A stretch of 5,333 bases of DNA from Alistipes sp. (GCA_009774895.1 VSOO01000111.1:1-5333), one strand, 5' to 3'. Counted from the stretch's first letter, positions 1 through 4,948 are shown. The notes: generated by a model from the letters alone, not told the origin. Translations and numbers: made by a program.

Positions 1-80
1 GGGGCCGTCCCGCACGGTTCCGGGCGGCCCCCCCCGCGGTTTCCCCCGCCCCGCCGGCCCCGGCACCCGCCGCCCGGACG

Positions 81-106
81 AAAAAAAGGGTCCGCACGAG
101 CGGCCC
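81..106 (-). terminator. Intrinsic terminator of the small HTH gene
   Basis: Read on the minus strand, a GC-rich hairpin begins about 26 nt after the stop codon of the 132-371 gene. The arms GGG+CCGC (100-106) and GCGG+CCC (88-95) pair around a 4-nt loop (96-99), with a single bulged base at 91. Seven T's follow directly on the minus strand (A-run 81-87). A stem followed at once by a T-run is the standard Rho-independent layout. Confidence 0.75.
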
Positions 107-131
107 CATCGACCGGCGGCCCGGCAAAAAA

Positions 132-371
132 CTATTTTTCGTTCAGGATACGCATCGCCGCATCGAGAATCGCCGTATCGTCCAGCGTCACAACGCCGCC
201 GTCCGGTCCCTGCTCGAAATGAACGCCCACGCCCTCTTTGGCCGCATGCTGACCGCCGAAATAGTTACGAACCGTCTCGATGTCGATTCCCAGTTCATCT
301 GCAATGCGTTGCGAACTGCCGCTGGGCAGTTTGTCCTTGATCCGGCGCAACTCGTTAAAAGTAATAATCAT
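132..371 (-). CDS. Small helix-turn-helix DNA-binding protein (79 aa)
   Basis: A 79-residue acidic protein. Residues 19-40 (SSQRIADELGIDIETVRNYF plus GG) read as a helix-turn-helix: first helix around QRIADELG, a turn at ID, and a recognition helix around ETVRNYF. A short segment rich in Val/Gly/His follows (47-62), then a C-terminal helix (65-77). Proteins of this kind, carrying an IADELxID...TVRNYFGG signature, are to my knowledge widespread as small uncharacterised DNA-binding proteins in Bacteroidetes. The target is unknown. The gene is transcribed alone: it has its own promoter (406-436) and terminator (81-106). The ATG at 371 is the only good start and lies about 34 nt past the -7 box. 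A dyad inside the promoter makes autoregulation plausible, which is an inference. Confidence is high that the gene is real, moderate for DNA binding. Confidence 0.85.
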   Translation of the reverse strand: MIITFNELRRIKDKLPSGSSQRIADELGIDIETVRNYFGGQHAAKEGVGVHFEQGPDGGVVTLDDTAILDAAMRILNEK

Positions 372-405
372 ATCGTTCGGATATTATAGGTTGGTGTTTC
401 TGAGA

Positions 406-436
406 CTAAGTTAGCACAATTTTGCGAATCTGCAAA
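406..436 (-). promoter_or_regulatory. Bacteroidetes-type promoter of the small HTH gene
   Basis: On the minus strand a perfect -33 box TTTG (433-436) is followed by 19 bp and then TAACTTAG (406-413), which matches the TAnnTTTG -7 consensus at all but one position. Predicted transcription starts near 400, leaving a leader of about 28 nt before the ATG at 371. Confidence 0.65.
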
Positions 437-439
437 ATT
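418..439. promoter_or_regulatory. Perfect 8+8 bp dyad, candidate operator
   Basis: AATTTTGC (418-425), a 6-bp spacer (426-431), then GCAAAATT (432-439), a perfect inverted repeat. It covers the -33 box (433-436) and much of the spacer of the promoter for the 132-371 gene. This is where a dimeric repressor would block RNA polymerase. Dimeric HTH proteins commonly bind such symmetric sites and the gene downstream encodes an HTH protein, so it is a candidate autoregulatory operator. The binding partner is inferred. Confidence 0.5.
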
Positions 440-619
440 TCGGAAGGAAATTCTTCACCCGGACGCACGGATTCCGGCCGCAACCGCAACACAGCGGATC
501 ATCCGGTCCGCTCTGCCCCGTCCGGCCGCCCCCCGCCCCGGTGCCGGCACCCGACAAGCCCTCCGGCCAACCCCGGAGCGAAACGACCCGCGACACCAGG
601 ATACGGGGCGGCAAACGAA
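440..619. other. GC-rich non-coding stretch
   Basis: No credible gene is seen here. Open frames on both strands are Pro/Arg/Gly/Cys-rich translations of GC-rich DNA, without start signals or recognisable domains. The only local structure is a perfect 12-bp palindrome GGTGCCGGCACC at 540-551. The stretch separates the HTH gene promoter from the terminator of the lipoprotein operon. Confidence 0.6.
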
Positions 620-649
620 ACCGGAGCACACCCCGTGGTATGCTCCGGT
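612..649 (-). terminator. Strong hairpin terminator of the FKBP lipoprotein operon
   Basis: ACCGGAGCA (620-628) and TGCTCCGGT (641-649) form a perfect 9-bp stem. After one C/A mismatch (629/640) the stem continues with ACC/GGT (630-632 with 637-639) around a 4-nt loop. It starts 26 nt beyond the stop of the 676-2178 gene. The minus-strand sequence after it is T-rich (TTTCGTTTG, 612-620) rather than a clean T-run, so it is a good but not canonical Rho-independent terminator. Confidence 0.7.
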
Positions 650-675
650 CCGCTTAGACTGCGCCATGCGCCCGA

Positions 676-2178
676 TTACTCCGCCTTGGGTTCGATGTAG
701 ATCTGGAACAACAGCGGGGTGAACGAGGGCACTTCCGTCTGCACGGTGGTGGTGGTCACCTTGTCGGACTGGTTCGGCACGTTGTAGTTGTTGTACAACC
801 CGAACATATAGTTATTGTAATAGTCGTTGTACATGCCGTTGTAATAGCCGTTGGCGCCGTAATAGGCCTGCATGTAATTGTAGTAGTTGAGCAGGTCGCT
901 GTAATTCGAGCCGCCCGTGGAGGTGGTGCTCGTCGTACCCGCCTTGCCCGCGGCGCCGTAGGCGTTGGTCGAAGTGGTGAGAATCGCCGCCCACTGGCCG
1001 TAGCGCAGCACGGGAATCGAGTAGTAGAACGCCTCGATCATGCCGCCCCGCGAAGGGGTGTAGCTCTCGACCGAGCCTTTGGCCTCCTTCTCGCCGAAGA
1101 CCAGGCCGCGCACGCCGGGGATGTTCGAGTCGAGCACGAAGCCGTCGAGGAAGCGTGCGATGTACCATATCTTCGCCGTGCCGTTCAGGGTCACCGAGTC
1201 GCTCTTGAGCTTCTGCGGGCCGTCGTAGGGGCCGAAGCGGTTCACGAGCGTGTCGCAGATCGCCTGTTCGAGGCGCTCGAAATCGGAGTAGGGCTCGTAT
1301 TGCGAAGCATAGATTTCGGGATAACGGAAACGCTCGGTGGGTTTGTATATCACGTTGATGTAAACCTGCGGGATGCTGTCCGCGGCATTGCGCCATGCGA
1401 AGCCGTCGTAATAGGGGTTGTTGGGATCGTAGATCGGATAGTCCCCCTCCCCGGCACGCACCGACGCCGCGGCGCGCGGCTTCACGGGTTTCAGGCCGCC
1501 GTTGTTGCGGGCGAAATCGTCCACATCGACCCCTTCGCGCCGCAAGGGATTGTAGACCGTGTCGGTGATCTTCAGCGTCGCCACGAAGGGCCGTCCGCTC
1601 TTGAGCGCATAGCCGCTCTGTCCCTCGTAGCCGCCGCTGCCCGTCACGCCGCCGTCGCCCACGACCGTGGAGGGCATGTAGAGCGTCACCTTCGAACCGC
1701 AGCGCAGCTCCACCTCGCGTTCCAGGCCCCGGGCCTCGGCATAGGCCGCGCCCAGCTTCAGGCGGTTGTGCATCGACAGGTAGGTACCCTCCAGCAGGGC
1801 CGTATTGGTGTCGCCCGCGTAGTACTTGTAGTAGGGCACGTAGCGCGTGAAAGGCGTATAGCTGCCCACCAGACGGGCGTCCGTCTCATTGCGCGTGAGC
1901 ACGATGTCGCCCCCCAGGTTGCGGCCCGTGAAGGTGAAGCGCACCCAGCACGCGGTGTCGCGGATGGGCGCCGCCTCGTCCGAGCCCGGTTCGAGCACAT
2001 CGACCCAGTAGCCGCCCTCCTCCTGGTAGTTTTCCAGCAGTTCGGGACGGTTCAGCTCCATCCACTCCCGGAGCGCCAGCCGCTCCTTTTCGACATAGGA
2101 GGTGTTCACCTCCTCGGCACACGAGGCCGCCAGCAGCGCGAGCGCCGCGAGGCCGAACGTGCGGATCATTCGGTTCAT
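676..2178 (-). CDS. Tandem FKBP-like lipoprotein with a Tyr/Asn-rich insert (500 aa)
   Basis: A signal peptide (1-19) ends in lipobox AASC, so Cys20 should be lipidated; AEE follows. Residues about 75-205 look like a first FKBP fold: WVRFTFTG, then GSKVTLYMPSTVVGDGG, then FVATLKI. The usual active-site residues are mostly replaced (FKBP12 Tyr82 position is Val173, Trp59 position about Thr132). Residues about 330-496 form a second FKBP domain retaining likely active-site equivalents: Tyr339, Asp350 in LDSN, Ile381, Phe384 in place of Trp, Tyr407 in NAYG, and Phe491. Between Gly411 and about residue 482, where FKBP12 has its short 80s loop, sits an insert of about 70 residues. Residues 426-466 of it hold 14 Tyr and 10 Asn. 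The ATG lies 1 nt after the upstream stop (TGATATG), so translation is probably coupled. Likely a membrane-anchored peptidyl-prolyl isomerase or chaperone, at the periplasmic face or cell surface. Assignments are by eye; isomerase activity is unproven. Confidence 0.8.
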   Translation of the reverse strand: MNRMIRTFGLAALALLAASCAEEVNTSYVEKERLALREWMELNRPELLENYQEEGGYWVDVLEPGSDEAAPIRDTACWVRFTFTGRNLGGDIVLTRNETDARLVGSYTPFTRYVPYYKYYAGDTNTALLEGTYLSMHNRLKLGAAYAEARGLEREVELRCGSKVTLYMPSTVVGDGGVTGSGGYEGQSGYALKSGRPFVATLKITDTVYNPLRREGVDVDDFARNNGGLKPVKPRAAASVRAGEGDYPIYDPNNPYYDGFAWRNAADSIPQVYINVIYKPTERFRYPEIYASQYEPYSDFERLEQAICDTLVNRFGPYDGPQKLKSDSVTLNGTAKIWYIARFLDGFVLDSNIPGVRGLVFGEKEAKGSVESYTPSRGGMIEAFYYSIPVLRYGQWAAILTTSTNAYGAAGKAGTTSTTSTGGSNYSDLLNYYNYMQAYYGANGYYNGMYNDYYNNYMFGLYNNYNVPNQSDKVTTTTVQTEVPSFTPLLFQIYIEPKAE

Positions 2179-2179
2179 A

Positions 2180-2827
2180 TCAGTTCTTCGTTATCGTCTC
2201 CACGACCGCCACCGCCGCTACGGGCGACTGCTTGGGGAGCAGGCCGAACGGCTTGCCGCCGTAGGCCATGTTGTACGTCATGTATATCTCCACGGTATCG
2301 CGCTCCCGCACTCCGGGCAACGCGAGTTCGAGCCCTTTTATTATGGGGGTGCGCCCCAATTCCACCTTCAGCGGCTCGAACGACCAGACTCCGGGCGTGA
2401 GTCCCGCGGCGTAGAACGCCTGCTCGAACTCCGCATTGTTCGAAAAGAACGGCATCGAGAGCTTCGTGGTTTCGAGCTCGCCCTCCGCGTTTCTTTCGGG
2501 GAAATAGGTCAGATTCGCGAATTCGAACGCATACATGCTGAGCGTGAGCTCCACGACGTCGCCCGCCTCGGCCTCGGCACGCTGCGGGCGCTCCGGATCG
2601 TAGAAGTTGCGGATGTAGCGGAACACGCACTGCTCGTAGGTGGTATAGAACGCCGGATCGCGGTCGAGCGACTCGCGCGCCTCCTCCTCCGAGAGCAGGC
2701 GCGGCACGTGCGTCGATGCGAGGTACTTCGCATAATCCGACTGCTGCCCGGGCAGCACGTCCTCGCCGCCGTCGCAGCCCCCGCACCACACGCAGGCGGA
2801 CAACAATATGAAAAGCAGTTTTTTCAT
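2180..2827 (-). CDS. FKBP-like lipoprotein, single degenerate domain (215 aa)
   Basis: The signal peptide MKKLLFILLSACVW precedes the cysteines at 15 and 18. Cys18 (CGGC, then DGGED) is the more likely lipidated residue, because Cys12 would leave too short a signal. Residues about 90-211 follow the FKBP pattern: VVELTLSMYAF, a long loop with Phe/Asn residues, then KVELGRTPIIKGLELALPGV, RDTVEIYMTYNMAYGG, and SPVAAVAVV as the last strand. Ile162-Ile163 and Tyr189 match FKBP12 Val55-Ile56 and Tyr82. Trp59 is replaced by Leu166 and Phe99 by about Ala205, so catalysis may be weak or lost. First gene of a two-gene operon with the tandem-FKBP lipoprotein. A start further upstream would add a Pro/Arg/Gly-rich stretch across the promoter; the MKK start gives a proper signal peptide. 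A paired folding factor or a structural lipoprotein are both possible. Confidence 0.8.
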   Translation of the reverse strand: MKKLLFILLSACVWCGGCDGGEDVLPGQQSDYAKYLASTHVPRLLSEEEARESLDRDPAFYTTYEQCVFRYIRNFYDPERPQRAEAEAGDVVELTLSMYAFEFANLTYFPERNAEGELETTKLSMPFFSNNAEFEQAFYAAGLTPGVWSFEPLKVELGRTPIIKGLELALPGVRERDTVEIYMTYNMAYGGKPFGLLPKQSPVAAVAVVETITKN

Positions 2828-2834
2828 CGTCGGA

Positions 2835-2866
2835 CAAAGATAACAAAAATTACCGACATACGAAAA
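2835..2866 (-). promoter_or_regulatory. Promoter of the FKBP lipoprotein operon
   Basis: TATCTTTG (2835-2842, minus strand) matches TAnnTTTG perfectly. The -33 region is TTTC with 19 bp or TTTT with 20 bp (2862-2866), each one mismatch from TTTG. Only 7 nt separate the -7 box from the ATG at 2827, so transcription should start at or within a few bases of the start codon. Confidence 0.7.
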
Positions 2867-2986
2867 CCGTGCGCCGATTTTCGTCTCCGCAGCCCGCAAC
2901 CCCGGGCGGGCGTCCCCGAGCACCCCGCCGGAACACCGGCCGCACGGCGCCGGCACCCGCTCGCTGCGTCACACGGCGCCGCACGT
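2867..2986. other. GC-rich spacer between ruvA and the lipoprotein operon, with small hairpins
   Basis: Non-coding. It contains a 6-bp stem GCCCGC/GCGGGC (2892-2897 with 2906-2911), a 5-bp stem GCCGG/CCGGC with a 4-nt loop (2927-2940), and a 10-bp direct repeat CACGGCGCCG at 2943-2952 and 2972-2981. None has a T-run on the minus strand, so a ruvA terminator is possible but not canonical, and read-through into the lipoprotein genes cannot be excluded. Confidence 0.4.
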
Positions 2987-3574
2987 CTAAAGCCTCTTGA
3001 GCGCCCGCCGCACGGTCTCCTCGACCGAAAGCGCGGGTTCCTCCTTCAGTACGGCCGTCACGGCCTTGTCGGCCGCCGCACGGGCGAAGCCCAGCATGAC
3101 CAGCGCCGCCAGCGCCTCGTCGTAGGCCTCGCTGCCGGCCGCGGCTTTCGGCGCCTCGTCCGGCGCGAGGCCCGCGGCGGCCATCTTGCCGCTCAGCTCC
3201 ACGATGATCTTCTGCGCGGTCTTGAGTCCCAGACCCTTGACACTCTTGAGCAGCACCGCGTTCTCCGTGGCGATGATCGACTGCAATTCGCGCGGCGAAT
3301 AGGTCGAAAGGATCATGCGGGCCGTATTGCCGCCCACGCCCGACACGCTCAGCAGCAGGCGGAAGAGCTCGCGCTCGGCACGCGTGGCGAATCCGTAGAA
3401 GAGCTGCGCGTCCTCGCGCACCAGGTAGTGCACCCACAGCCGCGCCTCGGAGGCATGCTCGATCTCCGAGAAGGTCTGCAACGAAATATGGAGGTAGTAG
3501 CCCACCCCGCCCGCTTCGATCACCGCGCCCGTCGGCGTGAGCTCCGCGACGGAGCCTTTTATGTATTCGTACAT
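2987..3574 (-). CDS. ruvA: Holliday junction branch migration protein RuvA (195 aa)
   Basis: RuvA tetramers grip the four-way Holliday junction and load the RuvB motor for branch migration in recombinational repair. Residues 1-63 are the N-terminal OB-fold (YEYIKGSVAEL..., with GGVGYYLHIS at 22-31). The acidic pin is visible as Glu54-Asp55 in VREDAQLFYGF, equivalent to E. coli Glu55-Asp56. Two helix-hairpin-helix motifs follow: LLLSVSGVGGNTARMIL (73-89) and SVKGLGLKTAQKII (111-124). An Ala/Gly-rich flexible linker (about 131-148) leads to the RuvB-binding domain III (149-195). Length is normal for the family. The ATG at 3574 gives the family's usual N-terminus; an in-frame TTG at 3604 would add ten residues that overlap the promoter. 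Transcribed alone or weakly read through into the lipoprotein operon 160 bp downstream. Confidence 0.97.
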   Translation of the reverse strand: MYEYIKGSVAELTPTGAVIEAGGVGYYLHISLQTFSEIEHASEARLWVHYLVREDAQLFYGFATRAERELFRLLLSVSGVGGNTARMILSTYSPRELQSIIATENAVLLKSVKGLGLKTAQKIIVELSGKMAAAGLAPDEAPKAAAGSEAYDEALAALVMLGFARAAADKAVTAVLKEEPALSVEETVRRALKRL

Positions 3575-3597
3575 GAGTTCCAAAAAATGTTTGAACG

Positions 3598-3629
3598 CGG
3601 GCAAAAGTAAAGATTTTTTCTTACCTTTG
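3598..3629 (+). promoter_or_regulatory. Promoter of the OmpH-family gene
   Basis: TACCTTTG (3622-3629) is a perfect -7 box. The -33 region 20 bp upstream (CGGG, 3598-3601) does not match TTTG, so this half is weak. The -7 box lies 42 nt before the ATG at 3672 and sits inside the spacer of the opposing ruvA promoter. Confidence 0.6.
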
Positions 3630-3633
3630 CGAA
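3602..3633 (-). promoter_or_regulatory. ruvA promoter
   Basis: On the minus strand, TTCG (3630-3633, one mismatch from TTTG) is followed by 20 bp and then TACTTTTG (3602-3609), a perfect TAnnTTTG. The -7 box ends 27 nt before the ruvA ATG at 3574. Confidence 0.7.
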
Positions 3634-3671
3634 TCCAACGGAGAATATCAATTCAAAACGGAACAGCGATC

Positions 3672-4256
3672 ATGAAGAAAACGATCCTCGCCGCCCTTGC
3701 CGCGGCGGCACTCCTTACCTCGTGCGGCAACGCACCCGCAGCCGCGACCGCAGGCGAAACGGCCGAACCCGGCGTCGTGGAGAGCAGCGACATCGCCTAC
3801 GTGCAGGTCGAAGCCGTCCTGGCCCAGTGCGATCTCTACCTGAACGAGGGCGCGGCCCTTCAGGAGAAGACCGAGAAGGCGCAGCGCTCGTGGGCCCAGA
3901 AAGAGAAAAACATCCAGGCCGAAGCGGCCCAGCTGGAGGAGAAGTACCGCAAGGGGCTGATCACCACGCTCGATGCGCAGGCCCAGCAGAAGAAGATCGA
4001 ACAGAAGGCCCAGAACTACCAGGCCAACGCCCAGAAGGAGGCGCAGTCGCTCGACGAGGAGAACTACGTATTCACCAACCGCGCACAGGACCTCGTGCAG
4101 CGCGCCGTGCGCGAAATCAACGCAGACGGCCGCTACAAGCTCATCATCAACGCCAATGCGCTCATCGACGCCGATTCGACGCTGAACATCACGCCCGCAG
4201 TGCTCGAAACGGTCAATCGGCTCTACGCCGCCGACAAGAAGAATCAGGAAAAATAG
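3672..4256 (+). CDS. OmpH/Skp-family lipoprotein, putative envelope chaperone (194 aa)
   Basis: The signal peptide MKKTILAALAAAALLTS ends at a lipobox (LTSC), placing the lipidated residue at Cys18. An Ala/Pro/Glu-rich tether (19-39) precedes the OmpH core. The core begins with strand IAYVQVEAVLAQCDLY (41-56), continues as a long Glu/Lys/Gln/Ala-rich coiled-coil hairpin (about 60-148), and ends with strand YKLIINANALIDAD (155-168) and NITPAVLETVNRLY (172-185). This strand, helix, helix, strand order is that of Skp, the trimeric periplasmic holdase for outer-membrane proteins. Skp is soluble, whereas this protein would be membrane-anchored. In many genomes OmpH genes follow bamA; here the gene is monocistronic, divergent from ruvA, and closed by its own terminator. 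The MKK start is chosen because an in-frame ATG at 3537 would extend back into ruvA and bury the signal peptide. Confidence 0.88.
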   Translation: MKKTILAALAAAALLTSCGNAPAAATAGETAEPGVVESSDIAYVQVEAVLAQCDLYLNEGAALQEKTEKAQRSWAQKEKNIQAEAAQLEEKYRKGLITTLDAQAQQKKIEQKAQNYQANAQKEAQSLDEENYVFTNRAQDLVQRAVREINADGRYKLIINANALIDADSTLNITPAVLETVNRLYAADKKNQEK

Positions 4257-4280
4257 AGCCTTTTCTTTATATCGAATCCG

Positions 4281-4311
4281 GCCGCTCCGCTTCGTCGCGG
4301 GGCGGCTTTTT
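4281..4311 (+). terminator. Intrinsic terminator of the OmpH-family gene
   Basis: GCCGCTCCGC (4281-4290) pairs with GCGGGGCGGC (4297-4306), giving a 10-bp stem with one T-G wobble and a 6-nt loop. Five T's follow at 4307-4311. It begins 24 nt after the stop codon at 4256. On the opposite strand no T-run follows, so it acts only on the plus strand. Confidence 0.88.
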
Positions 4312-4321
4312 CATACCCGCC

Positions 4322-4366
4322 GCCGGGAACACCGGGAACACCGGGAGCACCGGGAGCACCGGGAAC
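4322..4366. repeat. 9-bp tandem repeat, five copies
   Basis: Five head-to-tail 9-mers follow the pattern ACCGGGARC: GCCGGGAAC, ACCGGGAAC, ACCGGGAGC, ACCGGGAGC, ACCGGGAAC. A decayed sixth unit (ACCGCAATC) follows. The array lies between the convergent OmpH-family and ybaK-like genes, outside both coding regions. Near-identity suggests recent expansion by slippage. Confidence 0.9.
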
Positions 4367-4384
4367 ACCGCAATCCGCCGAGGC

Positions 4385-4405
4385 CCGAAGCCGGGTCCGA
4401 AGCCG
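4385..4405. repeat. Short direct repeat next to the tandem array
   Basis: CCGAAGCCG occurs twice, at 4385-4393 and 4397-4405, with a 12-bp period. It lies just beyond the ybaK-like stop codon. It could be another slippage product; no function is evident. Confidence 0.6.
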
Positions 4406-4409
4406 TTCC

Positions 4410-4904
4410 TCACGTCGTCGGACGGCTCAGGTCGGCGACCGTAGCCCCTGCAAAGTCGATGAGCGCCTGCGGCGCCAGCCGCAGCTGCAAGCCCCGCACC
4501 CCGGCGCTGACGTAGATCGCCGCATGCTCCGTCGCCGTGCGGTGGACGTAGGTCGGATAGGCGCGCTTCATGCCCACGGGCGAGCATCCGCCGCGAATGT
4601 ACCCCGTGAGGGCCAGCAGCTCCTTCACCGGCACCAGGTCGGCCTTCTTGTTGCCCGAAATCCGCGCCGCGGCCTTCAGATCGACCTCGTGGTCGCCCGG
4701 CACCACGCACACGAAACACCCCGTGCGGTCGCCCCGCAGCACGAGCGTCTTGAACACGCATTCGATCGGCTCGCCGAGCTGCTCGGCGACATGCACGGCA
4801 GCCAGGTGCTCCTCGTCCACCGCATAGGGGATCAGCTCGTAGGCGATTCCGGCCCGGTCGAGCAGCCGCGCCGCATTGGTCTTCTCGATTTTCGTTCGTC
4901 CCAT
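4410..4904 (-). CDS. ybaK: YbaK/EbsC-family Cys-tRNA(Pro) deacylase (164 aa)
   Basis: YbaK-type proteins act in trans in the cytoplasm to hydrolyse Cys wrongly attached to tRNA(Pro) by prolyl-tRNA synthetase, protecting proline codons from misreading. The family hallmarks are visible: an N-terminal helix TNAARLLDRAGIAYELIPY (9-27); AEQLGEPIECVFKTLVL (40-56), whose Lys52 matches the family's essential lysine; FVCVVPGDHEVDLKAAAR (64-81); and the GYIRGGCSPVGMKR signature (101-114). A final region (AAIYVSAGVRGLQLRLAP, 128-145) forms the last strands. The ATG at 4904 gives the usual family length and N-terminus, with GAGGA 4 nt upstream as a ribosome binding site. Longer in-frame starts run through the promoter. 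Deacylase membership is clear; exact tRNA specificity is inferred from the family. Confidence 0.93.
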   Translation of the reverse strand: MGRTKIEKTNAARLLDRAGIAYELIPYAVDEEHLAAVHVAEQLGEPIECVFKTLVLRGDRTGCFVCVVPGDHEVDLKAAARISGNKKADLVPVKELLALTGYIRGGCSPVGMKRAYPTYVHRTATEHAAIYVSAGVRGLQLRLAPQALIDFAGATVADLSRPTT

Positions 4905-4913
4905 CCTATCCTC

Positions 4914-4935
4914 GGAACGGCATCGGTTCCGTTCC
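4914..4935. promoter_or_regulatory. Inverted repeat in the ybaK leader
   Basis: GGAACGG (4914-4920) and CCGTTCC (4929-4935) form a perfect 7-bp inverted repeat with an 8-nt spacer. It lies in the predicted leader, between the -7 box (4941-4948) and the ribosome binding site. It could be an operator or a leader hairpin near the transcription start. Function unknown. Confidence 0.45.
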
Positions 4936-4940
4936 GCGCA

Positions 4941-4948
4941 CAAAGTTA
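4941..4948 (-). promoter_or_regulatory. -7 box of the ybaK-like gene
   Basis: TAACTTTG on the minus strand is a perfect TAnnTTTG, 36 nt before the ATG at 4904. No clear TTTG is seen 19-21 bp upstream, so only the -7 half is supported. Confidence 0.6.

Noticed and set aside
28..35. Run of eight C's near the window start, as a possible phase-variation tract
   Set aside because: No open frame or promoter in the window is tied to it, and the gene to its left is not visible, so it cannot be judged.
411..700. Small open frames in both strands of the 420-675 region
   Set aside because: They are Cys/Gly/Arg/Pro-rich GC artefacts that overlap the HTH promoter, the terminator hairpin or each other, without ribosome binding sites.
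1300..2400. Long plus-strand open frame of 366 codons opposite the lipoprotein genes
   Set aside because: It lies antisense to two genes with clear signal peptides and FKBP-like domains. Its translation is rich in Arg/His/Val/Ala with no domain or start signal, as expected from the complement of GC-rich codons.
60..2960. CCGGCACCCG in three intergenic regions (60-69, 544-553, 2950-2959), as a possible dispersed repeat
   Set aside because: Only about 10 bp are shared and the flanks differ. In very GC-rich non-coding DNA this is not convincing.
3590..3593. TTTG as a -33 box for the OmpH-family gene promoter
   Set aside because: It lies 28 bp before the -7 box, outside the 19-21 bp spacing of Bacteroidetes promoters.
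2102..3610. Plus-strand open frame of 502 codons spanning ruvA and the 2180-2827 gene
   Set aside because: It covers ruvA, whose identity is certain, in antisense and crosses two promoters. The translation is Arg/His/Leu-rich and shows no domain.
421..3635. Shared 10-mer TTTGCGAATC at 421-430 and 3626-3635, both in promoters
   Set aside because: The spacing to the -7 boxes differs (17 versus 26 bp on the minus strand), the second site lacks the other dyad arm, and several 10-mer matches are expected by chance in 5.3 kb.
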